Below are positions 44,101-56,100 of a DNA stretch of 64,000 bases, piece after piece. The notes under the pieces were generated by a model. The model had not been told where the DNA came from, ran no database searches, and saw nothing but the letters and a program-made list of their open reading frames with translations. Position 1 is the stretch's first letter. Each line of letters opens with the position of its first letter. The position numbers and the translations under genes were made by a program. This DNA comes from Lepus europaeus (lineage: Eukaryota > Chordata > Mammalia > Lagomorpha > Leporidae), in NCBI RefSeq assembly GCF_033115175.1, contig NC_084833.1, positions 55,514,716 to 55,578,715 on the forward strand, written 5' to 3'.

Positions 44101-47100
44101 AGGAGTAGCACCTGGCTCCTGCCATCGGATCAGCGCGGTGCGCCAGCCGCAGCGTGCCTACTGCGGCGGCCATTGAAGGGTGAACCAATGGCAAAAGGAA
44201 GACCTTTCTCTCTGTCTCTCTCTCACTGTCCACTCTGCCTGTCAAAAAAAAAAAAAAAAAAAAAAAAGATTTATTTCTTTATTTGAAAAGAGTTACACAG
44301 AGAGGGAGAGACTTAAAGAGATCTTCCATCTGCTGGTTTGCTCCCCAGATGGCCACAATGGGCAGGGCTGGGCCAAGCTTAAGCCGGAGGCCAGGAGCCA
44401 GGAGCTTTATCTGGGTCTCCCACATGGGTGGCAGGGGTCCAAGCACTTGGGACATCTTTCGTTGCTTTTCCCAGGCTGTTGGCAGAAAGCTGGATCAGAA
44501 GTAGAGCAGCTGGGACCCAAACCAGCACCATTATGGGGTGCCAATGTTGCAGGTGGCATCGCCACAATGCCAGCCCCATTGCTTGGTTTCAAAAAGGAAC
44601 AGAGATGCTTACAGATTGCTGCTTATTCTAATCAGGATCCACTGTAAGGAACAAGAGACCTTATTTCACTGCTAGGGACTCATGTGTAGGAGCACACTTA
44701 CTACCTTCAGTATAAAAATGTTAGATCTTGGGGCTGGTGCTGTGGTGCAACGGGTTAACGCCCTGGCCTGAAGCACCAGTATCAAGTGGGCACCGGTTCA
44801 AGACCTGGCTGCTCCACTTCCTATCTCTGCTATGGCCTGGGAAGGCAGTAGAACATAGCCTAACTCCTTGGGCCCCTGCACCCACGTGGGAGACCCGGAG
44901 GAAGCTCCTGGCTTCTGATCGGCCATTGCGGCCAACTGGAGAGTGAACCAGTGGATGGAAGACCTCTCTCTTTCTCTCTTTCTCACTCTCTCTCTCTGCC
45001 TCTGCCTTTCTGTAACTCTGCCTTTCAAATAAATAAATAAATCTTAAAAACAAACATATAAAAAAATGTTAGATCTGATTATCTAAATGCTGTTTGGAAA
45101 ATAATTGAGAAAATGTAACTAATAGGTACTTGGCCTGCAAAAAGTAAAACATTAGGATTATACTAAGTTCAAACTCTATGACTTTGTGGTAATTACAGTC
45201 CTACAATATACTAGTAAGTTGCTCTATTGTAGCATTTATTGATGCTGCTTTTTCTATATTGCTAAACATATTTTGACGAATAATTTATTTAAAAATTTTG
45301 TTAATGGGTAATGATTTAAAAATCGTAAACACTTTGTATAATTTCTTTTTTTTTTTTTTTAATTTGAGAGGAAGAGAGACACAGAGATTGTTCCCATCTA
45401 CTGGTTCACTGCCCAAAATGTCTGTAAGAGATAAGACTGGGCCAAGCCAAAGCCAGGAACTCAATCCACGTCTGCCATGGGGTCGGCAGAGACCCAACTA
45501 CTGGAGCTATTTATTATATCTGCCTCCTAAGGCCTGCACTGGTAGGAAGCTGGAATCAGGAGCCAGAGCCAGGAATCAAACCCAGACCCTCCGATATGGG
45601 ATGTGGGTATCTTAACCTGTAGGCCAAATGCCCAACCAATTTAATGTTTTGATGGGGCACTTTCTTCAGAGTGCTAAAACAGCTAGAAAGTATAACTGTC
45701 ATCATATAATCATCAAAAATATTCCATGCCTATTATTGTTCAGCCTGTAAGGAAGCCTTTTTTTTTTTTTTTAATTAGGCAGAGTTAGACAATGAGAGAG
45801 AGACACACAAAGGTTTTTCTTCCGTTGGTTCAACCCCCCGAAATGGCCACTACAGCTGGCGCGCTGTGCTGATCCGAAGCCAGGTGCTTCCTCCTGGTCT
45901 CCCACGCAGGTGCAGGGCCAAAGCACTTGGGCCATCCTCCACTGCCTTCCTGGGCCACAGCAGAGAGCTGGACTGGAAGAGGGGCAGCCGGGACCAGAAT
46001 CCGGCACCCATATGGGATGCCGGTGCTGCAGGCGGAGGATTAACCAAGTAAGCCATGGTGCCGGCACCAGGAAGCCTTTCTAATCTTTGTCTATTATAGT
46101 TACAGAAAATCTAGTCTTTTGCCCCAGTTGCACAATAAAATAGAAAACTGAAACAAAAAGGAAATACGTTATATATTCTGAAATTATATTCCCTTCTATC
46201 AACAATGTGGTCATAATTTACTTAACCACCCTCCTATTAAGAACTTATTCACACTGTTCTCAGTTTTTGTTTTTGTAGGAGTATTTCTATAAGAGAAATT
46301 CTCAAAAATGAAATTTCCAAATCACAGGGTACAAGATTTAAATGTCAACAGATATTAATACTTCAATCTCCAAAAAGGATGTGCCATTTCAAAGTCCCAC
46401 AAGAGGGCCGGCACTGTGGCATTGTGGGTAAAGCTGTCACTTTTGCAGTGCAGGCATACCATGAGTGCTGGCTGAGTCCTGGCTGTTCCACTTCCAATGC
46501 GGTTCCCTTCTAATACACCTGGGAGGGGCCGGCGTCTTGGCTCATTTGGTTAATCCTCCACTGCCTTCCCGGGCCACAGCAGGGAGCTGGACTGGAAGAG
46601 GAGCAACCGGGACTAGAACCCGGCGCCCATATGGGATGCCGGTGCCGCAGGCAGAGGATTAACCAAATGAGTTTGGTATCCTGTTACCTTACAGCATTTC
46701 TCAAATTATCACTGAAGAAAAGTCACTAAGACTTCAGTTAGGGGCCAGCGCCGTGGCTTACTTGGAATAATCGCATGGGAGACCTGGTAGAAGCTCCTGG
46801 CACCCAGCTTCGGATCGGTGCAGCTCTGGCCGTTGTGGCCATTTGGGGAGTGAACCAGCGGATGGAAGACCTCTCTCTCTCTGCCTCTCCTCTCTCTGTG
46901 TAACTCTGACTTTCAAACAAATAAATAAACCTTTAAAAAAAAAAAAAAGCTTCTTCCAGGTCCCCCATGTGGGTGCAGGGGCCCAAATACTTAGGGCATC
47001 TGCTGCTGCTTTCCCAGATGTATTGCAGGGAGATGGGTCAGAAGTGGAGCTGCCAGGACTCGAATCAGCACCCATACAGGATGCTGGCACTGCAGGTGGA

Positions 47101-50100
47101 AGTTTAACCTCCTTGCCACAGTGCTGGCCCCAATAAATAAATCTTAAATCCTACCAGCAGTGTATAGAACATCTCTTCTATCACAACTCCATAATAATCT
47201 TTGTTTTCATGAACTTTTGCTAGATTAAATATTCTCACCTGTAGATTTAGACTTTCTATTTTATACTTCCATTCCACTAATTATTAGTTTTTATATACCT
47301 AGATGTATATTCTTCTATTGACTGATAAATATTACAAAGAAAACAAAATTGTTAAAAGTTTTACCTCCTGTAAAACTTCATTTGCAAGAAAACGACTATC
47401 ACCTTCTTCCACCTGCGGACTAGAGATCCTTGTTACATGGCCAAGATCACCTGTAGGTATTAAAAAAGTTAACTGTCAGGAGTTAAAAACAAAACAGTCT
47501 GTCTATTTTAACACAGTAATGTAGTTACTTTTCTTTCTTACCTATTTTAAACATAACTTTGTTAGATGACCAGTCATCTTCATCTCCTTCTTCAGAGGCA
47601 GCATTTGGGATTGAGGTTCGAGATATAAAAATATTACCTGACAAAGAGTTTACAAACAAGGTCATATGTCTATCAGAATCATCCAGAAAGCTTTTTTTTT
47701 TTTTTTTTTTGGACAGGCAGAGTTAGACAGTGAGAAAGAGAGACAGAGAGAAAGGCCTTGCTTCCGTTGGTTCACCCCCCAAATAGCTGCTATAGCCGGC
47801 GTGCTGCGCCGATCCAAAGCCAGGAGCCAGGTGCTTCCTCCTGGTCTCCCATGCAGGTGCAGGGCCCAAGCACTTAGGCCATCCTCCACTGCCCTCCCGG
47901 GCCACAGCAGAGAGCTGGACTGGAAGAGGAGCAACCGGGACAGAATCCGGCACCCCAACCCGGACTAGAAACCAGGGTGCCAACGTCACAGGTGGAGGAT
48001 TAGCTAAGTCAGCCATGGTGCTGGCACAGAAAGCTTTTAAAAATGCAGATTCAGGGGCCAGCGCTGTGGCGCAGCGGGTTAACACCCTGGCCTGAAGTGC
48101 CGGCATCCCATATGGGCGCCGGTTCGAGTCCCAGCTGCTCCACTTCTGATCCAGCTCTCTGCTATGGTCTGGGAAAGCAATTAAGATGGCCCAAGTCCTT
48201 GGGCCCCTGTACCCATGTGGGAGACCAGAAGAAGCTCCTGGTTCCAGATCGGTGCAGCTCTGGCCGTTGCGGCCAATTGGGGAGTGAACCAGCGAATGGA
48301 TGTCCCCACCCACCCTCCCCCCACCCCGGCCTCTCTGTGTAACTCTGACTTTCAAATAAATAAATAAATCTTTAAAAAAAAAAAAAAAGTGCAGATTCTC
48401 ACATTCTAACCCAAACCCATGGAGTAAAAATCAGGCTGCATTTTCTGGGAATATATTTTGCATCCTGGCACTGATTCCTTGAACATCTAGCAACCTTGTC
48501 ATCTGCATATTAATCTTTGGGAGTTTTATTAACTTAGAAACAATACAGGACAGTAACATAGTAATTTGTAATGCTGTCAAAAAACAAATTGTAATCTAGT
48601 GCTACCTGGCGAGTGTGGGAAAAAAAATGAATCATTTAGCCAGTGAGTTTATTTAACACAATATCCACATCCAAACAGGGCTTTATGGTTCACTGTATTT
48701 CCTACTGTATATACACTAATATTTTCTTCAAATCCAAGTATGCTCATGACAAATGTTAGGTTTCACAGGCATATTTCACTTTAACAGTTTTATCAATGTA
48801 ATACTGAATTACAGGGGCTGGTGCTATGGTGTAGTGGTTGAAGCCGCCACCTGCAGAGCCAGCATCCCATACTTCCGATCTAGGTCCCTGCTAGTGTGCC
48901 TGAGAAAGCAATTAAGATGGCCCAAGTACTTGGGCCCCTGCACCCATGTGGGAGACCTGGAAGAAGCTCCTGCCTCCTGGCTTCCAATCAGCTCAGCGCC
49001 AGTTGTTGCGGCCATGCTGGGGAGTGAACTAGCAAATGGAAGATCAAGATCTCTATCTCTATCTCTCTCTCTCCCCCGTACTCTTTCAATTAAAATAAAT
49101 AAATCTTTAAAAAAATACTGAATTACAAACGTTATATTTATTGGATTCATCTACTCAGTTTCACTCAATTTATGACCACTTATTTTATTATGGAATTTGT
49201 GAAACTGAAGATTTTTTTTTTTTGACAGGCAGAGAAGACAGTGAGAGAGAGACAGAGAGAAAGGTCTTCCTTTTGCCGTTGGTTCACCACTCAAGTGGCC
49301 ATTACGGCCGGCGCATTGCAGCCAGCATGCTGCGCCGATCCGAAGCCAGGAGCCAAGTGCTTCTCCTGGTCTCCCATGCGGGTGCAGGGCCCAAGGACCT
49401 GGGCCATCCTTCACTGCACTCCCGGGCTACAGAAGAGAGCTGGACTGGAAGAGGGGCAACCGGGACAGAATCTGGCACCCTGACTGGGACTAGAACCCGG
49501 GGTGCTGGCACCACAGGCGGAGGATAAGCCTAGTGATCTGTGGCGCTGGCCAAAATTGAAGATTCTAAAACTTCACATCCTTTAACATTTTAAACTTTTG
49601 CACCTTGGTCTACTAGTTGTCTGACACTTAATACAGTAACATATAAGTGAGTATAGCTACATCTTACTAATTCACATTTACTGCTATCAGACCAAATATA
49701 TTTTTCCTTTTGAAAATAAAAATTGTAATGTTAACAGATAAGAAATTCTAAAATTGGGCCGGCGCCGTGGCTTAACAGGCTAATCCTCCGCCTTGCGGCG
49801 CCGGCACACCGGGTTCTAATCCCAGTTGGGGCGCCGGATTCTATCCCGGTTGCCCCTCTTCCAGGCCAGCTCTCTGCTATGGCCCGGGAAGGCAGTGGAG
49901 GATGGCCCAAGTCCTTGGGCCCTGCACCCGCGTGGGAGACCAGGAGAAGCACCTGGCTCCTGGATTCGGATCAGCGAGATGCACCGGCCGCAGCGGCCAT
50001 TGGAAAGTGAACCAACGGCAAAAAGGAAAACCTTTCTCTCTGTCTCTCTCTCACTATCCACTCTGCCTGTCAAAAAAAAAAAAAAAAAAAAAAAAAAAAG

Positions 50101-53100
50101 AAATTCTAAAATTAAAGTTGTATAAAATTAGTTCCTATGAATTAACACATATTTTCACAAATTAAAAAAAAGAAACTCATTAATTTCAACTGAAAACCAC
50201 CTATCTAAAATGTTGACCCTGAATGAATCAACCGTCAATTACAATTTCTAATTTATAGGAAATATAGGAGAGGAAGGAACAAGACAAATATACAAGGAAG
50301 TAACCAGTCAAATCCAGAAGAGTCATCTTGTAAGAAAAGTTTCTATCATTTTTTTAGAAGTGCAGGGGGCAGTGGGGACAGCCCTGTGGCGTAAAGGGTA
50401 AAGCTGCCACCTGTGATGCTGGAAACCTATGGGCACCAGTTCAAGTCCGAGCTGCTCCAACTCAGATCTAGCTCTTTACTAATGGCCTGAGAAAGCAGCA
50501 GAGAATGGCCCAATCTTGGGCCCCTGCCAACCACTTGGGAGACCTAGATGATGCTCCTGGCTCCTGGCTTCAGCCCAGCCCAGCCCAGGCCTGGCTGTTG
50601 CAGTCATCTGGGAAATGAACCAGTGGATCAAGATCTCTCTCTCTCTCTTAACTCTTTCAAAATAAATAAATAAATCTTGAGAAGCAGGTGAGGGGAAAAC
50701 CTGAAAAAGGAAAATGGATATAGCCAGATGCAATAATTTACACAAATCAACTGTCCACTGGGGAAAACTGTAATGTAGTCGTGCTGAGGTTTTTAGTCTC
50801 TCCATCAGACTTCCACTGGACACTATGTCATTCCTGTAAGATGCAGCAATTTTTTTTCCAGCTTTTAATAGGAGTTTGGTTATCTAATTCTGGGGGGTAA
50901 AAGGGAAGCTGTAAAGGAAAATCATAAAACAATACTGATAAGTGGGTCAAAGGCCCTTAAGAACCAACAATGAAAAAAACAAAATATACTTTAGTATTCT
51001 TATAATGAAACAATTTATTCTCTATAAAGCCCAAAGAACATAATCAGGATCTGTAATACTTACTAGGTTTTATATCCATATGAACCAAGGACATTGAATG
51101 AATGTATCTCAAGCCCCGGCCAACCTGCAGGAGGAGGTCCTTCAACTCTACTTCTGTAAAGTAACTCATGATTCTGTAGTTTTCACTTATAGCATCAGCT
51201 AAACTTCCACCTAGCAAAGACAGCAAAAATTAATATTATTTTATTTTTCTGAAGCATTCTTATTTTCTTCATTCCATCTTTGAACGACCATAGTCTCAAC
51301 CAAGAAAGTGATATTTTATAGGGCTTCCTGCCTTCAATCTATTTGTGAAATCAAATTTTTTTTTCTTTTAATAGGAAATTTATTCACATGGGTACAAAAT
51401 CAAGTTAAAGTCTTTTTCCTTCAGGGTAGGATGTGGCACAGTAGTTAAGACATGTAGGATGACTCCATCCCAGTTCAGTCTGCCTGGGTTTGAGTCCCAA
51501 CTCCACTTCTGATCCCAGCTTCCTGCTAATGCACACCCTGGGAGGCAACAAGTGAGGGCTCAAATGCTTGGGTCTCAGCCACTCAGGTGAGAGACCAAGA
51601 TTAAGTTCCCAGCTCCCGGCTTTGGCCAGCTGTTGTGGGCATCTGGGGAGTGAGCCATGAGATGGAAGATTTTTATCTGTCTGCCTTTCAAAGAAAAGGG
51701 GGGAGTCTTTCTCATTCAGATATCTCGGCATTCCATCTGCTTTTCTTTCCTAGAGTAAACCAACATTACCACTTTTTAATGTGCTCAACTGTTTACACAA
51801 TGATAGCACATGTTCATTATCCTGAAGATAATTCTAAACCAATATAAAAACATAACCCATTTTTCTCTCTCTACAGAATCTCCACCGTATGACTGAACAG
51901 TAAGTAATACATTAACTAATCCCCTAAACATTTTTGAAATTATTCCTAAGCCCTTACTATTACATACTATGGTCTCATGAATAACCTTGTCCATTGTTCA
52001 TTTTACACACTTAGCTCGGTCAAAGGGTATATGTATTTATAATATGTGCAAGTACACAGTGTTATACATCACACTTATACCTTGTCCCTCAAAGGAACAC
52101 TATACCAACTTCTAGTCCCATTATCAATATATAAGAACGCTTTGTTTCACCATATCCTTACCAACAGTCCACAAATTTTCAAAGTAAAAACTAGTATTTT
52201 AGTACAGCTTTAATTACCCTTATGATCACATAAATCTGGTTTTAAAGAGTTCATGAAATTATACAGTTAACTGATTTAAACTTTCAGAAAAACTTTGTAA
52301 GTTTATACTTTATCTCACACAATCAGAAGTTGTTAAAAAAATATGTTTAGGGGCCGGTGCTGTGGCGTAGCAGGTAAAGCCACTGCCTGCAGGGCCGGCA
52401 TCCCATATGGGCACTGGTTCTAGTCCAGGCTGCTCCTCTTCCAATCCGGCTCTCTGCTATGGCCTGGGAAAGCAGTAGAAGATGGCCCAAGTCCTTGGGC
52501 CCCTGCACCCACGTGGGAGACCTAGAAGAAGCTCCTGGCTTCGGATAGGCTCAGCTCCAGCTGTTGTGGCCAACTGGGGAGTGAACCAGCGGATGCAAGA
52601 CCTCTCTCTTTCTCTCTCTGCCTCTCCTTCTCTCTGTGTGTAATTCTGACTTTCAAATAAATAAATAAATCTTAAAAAAAAAAAAAAAATCTGTTTAGGG
52701 GGCCAGTACTGTGACACACCGAGTGAAGTCACCGCCTGCAGTGCTGGCATCCCATATGTATCAGTTCAAGTCCTGACTGCTTCACTTTCAATCCAGCTGC
52801 CTTCCAAGTGCCTGGGAAAGCAGCAGAAAATGGCCCAAGTACCTGGGCCCCTGCCACCCACATGGGAGACCTGGAAGCAGCTCTGGCTCCTGGCTTTGGC
52901 CTGGTACAACCATAGCCATTTGGGGAATGAACCAGCACATGGAAGATCTGTGTTTCTCCTACTCTAACTATGCATGTCAAATAAATAAATAAATTTTAAA
53001 AATCTGTTTATAGCTTAGGAATAACATAATCAGAAAGTTCAATGATAATATTAGTCACAAAAGGAGGTCCTACAATTTGAGAAAAACTGAATAACAAAAT

Positions 53101-56100
53101 GTCAAATGTTCTTATTTTTAAAAAATATTTATTTATTTATTTGAAAGTCAGAGTTACACTGAGAAAGAAGGAGAGGCAGAGAGAGACAGAGAGGTCTTCC
53201 ATCTGATGGTTTACTCCCCAGTTGGCCGCAACGGCCGGAGCTGTGCTCATCCAAAGCCAGGAGCCAGGAGCTTCTTCTGGGTCTCCGACATGGGTGCAAG
53301 GGCCCAAGGGTTTGGGCCATCTTCTACTGCTTTCCCAGGCCATAGCAGATAGCTGGATTGGAAGTAGAGCAGCTGGGTCTCGAACCAGCGCCTGTATAGG
53401 ATGCCAGTGCTTCAGGCCAGGGCATTAACCCACTGCGCCACAGCACGGGCCCCCAAATATGTTTTTAAAATAAAAATAAATTGCATATCTAGATATCTTA
53501 GTCTTATATATATGTACATAAGTTGTTCAAAACCTGAACTGGTTGATAAAAGAGGTTCTAGGCGCCAGCACTGTAGAGCTGCAGGTTAATGCCCTGGCCT
53601 GAAGCACAGGCATCCCATATGGGCGCCAGTTCAAAACCTGGCTGCTGGCCGGCGCCGCGGCTCACTAGGCTAATCCTCCGCCTTGCGGCGCGGGCACACC
53701 GGGTTCTAGTCCCGGTCGGGGCACCGATCCTTTCCCGGTTGCCCCTCTTCCAGGCCAGCTCTCTGCTGTGGCCAGGGAGTGCAGTGGAGGATGGCCCAAG
53801 TCCTTGGGCCCTGCACCCACATGAGAGACCAGGAGAAGCACCTGGCTCCTGCCATCGGATCAGCGCGGTGCGCCGGCCGCAGCGCGCCTACCGCGGCGGC
53901 CATTGGAGGGTGAACCAACGGCAAAAGGAAGACCTTTCTCTCTGTCTCTCTCTCTCACTGTCCACTCTGCCTGTCAAAAAAAAAAAAAAAAAAAACTGGC
54001 TGCTCCACTTCTGATCCAGCTCTCTGCTATGGCCTGGGAAAGCAGTAGAAGATGGCCCATGTCCTTGGGCCCTTGCACCCACGTGGGAGACCTGGAGGAG
54101 GCTCCTGGCTCCTGATCAGGAGCATCTCCGGCTGTGCGGCCATTTGGGGAATGAACCATCAGATGGAAGACCTCTCCCTCTCTCTGCCTCTCCTCTCTCT
54201 GTATAACTCTGACTTGCAAATAAATAAATCTTTAAAAAAAAAAAAGAAAGAAGGTTCTAGAAAGGAACAGATCAATAAATCTTGCCAGACAAAGCAAGCT
54301 AAGTCTTAGATCAATTTTGATAAGAACACGGTGGGGCCAGTACTGTGCTGTTACGTTAAGCCTCTATGTTAAGCCAGCATCCCACATGGGCGCCAGTTCC
54401 AGTCTCAGCTGCTCCTCTTCCAATCCAGCTCCCTGATAATGTGCCTGAGGAAGCACATTAGCAAGTGCTTGGGCCCCTGAACCCATGTGGAAGACCCAGA
54501 AGAAGCTCCTGGTTCCTAGCTTCAGACTGGCCTACCTTCGGCTGTTGCAGCCATCAGGGGAGTAAATCAGCAGATGGAAGATCTTTCTCTGTCTCTCCCT
54601 CCATCTGTAACTCTGCCTCTCAAATAAATAAATCTTTTTTTTTTTTTTAACAGGCAGATTTAGACAGCGCGCGCGCAAGAGCGAGAGAGAAAGAGAGACA
54701 CAGAGACAGAGAAAGGTCTTCCTTCCGTTGGTTCACCCCCCAAATGGCCACTACGGCTGGCGTGCTGCGCCGATCTGAAGCCAGAAGCTTCTTCTGGGTC
54801 TCCCACGAGCATATAGGGGCCCAAGGGCCATCTTCTACTGCTTTCCCAGGCCACACCAGAGAGCTGGGTCGGAAGTGGAGCAGCCAGAACTCGAATTGGC
54901 GCCCATATGGGATGCCAGTGCTGCAGACAGTGGCTTTACCCACTATGCCACAGCCCAGATCCCCCACAGGTCTATTTTTAAAAGACTCATATTCTTTAAG
55001 TGTTTTACTCTACTTCAAAATATTTTTGAAAGATTATTTTAAAATTTAACTTTATTTCAAGAAGAGGTCTTAGTAATCTGAGGCTAGCCAAACCCAAGCC
55101 TTGAAATTTTCTCAAAATCATCTGAATTACACAACCACATATTTAGAGGGTTGTTGATATGTGGACAGCTATAAACACTGCTATAGAAAAAGAACAGAGA
55201 AGGGGCTGGCACTGTGGCATAGTGGGTACAGCCGTGGCCTTCAGTGCCAGCATCCCCTATGGGCACCAGTTCGAGTCCTGGCTGCTCCACTTCTGATCCA
55301 GCTCTCTGTTATTGCTTAGGGAAGCAGGGGAAGATGGCTCAAGTCCTTGGGGCCCCATACCTATATGGGAGACCCAGAAGAAGCTTCTGGCTCCTGGCTT
55401 CAGATAGGCCCAGCTCTGGCTGTTGTGGCCACTTTGGGGAGTGAATTAGCGGATGGAACACCTCTCTCTCTCTCTCTCTCTCTCTCTGCCTCTCAAGTAA
55501 ATAAATAAAATCTTTAAAAAAAAAAAAAAAAAAGAGAAAAGTCTAGCAGGAGATGGTATCTAGCAAATATGAAATAGAGAAAATATCATTGTTAAATTGT
55601 TCTAAATTAAATGTGATAACTGAAAAACCAAGGTTAAGAAACAGTAAGTCCTCAAGGTTATGAGATGGCTACATAAATATTTTGAAGGTATGAATAGAAA
55701 CATTTCAAGAATTGTGAAACAAACTAGCAGCAATGCTCTGTCCTGAATACTTAAAAAGTTCTTTCAAGTATAATGAACTAATGACAACTTGAGCAGTCAG
55801 ATTTAAGAAATCTTTCACTTATTTTGTTGTTTTTTAAATTGCAGTTCCTTCATCCACTGTTTTTTGTTTGTTTGTTTGTTTGTTTTTGACAGGCAGAGTG
55901 GATAGTGAGAGACTTCATCCACTATTTATCACTTCCTTACATCTAAGCTGTGAGATGGCTGGTCTTGTATAATTTTAACAGAAAAAATGAGAACAAACAA
56001 CAAAAACCTTTGCAATCTCAAGTGCTCCTTAAACTCTAAATTCTTCAACACTTAGATTTTTTTATATAAAAAAGAGTTCGTTACATATAAAGATTTGGCT

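Noticed and set aside
47723-48355. A 210-codon open frame on the minus strand
   Set aside because: It is the antisense read-through of two neighbouring SINEs and does not resemble a protein family.
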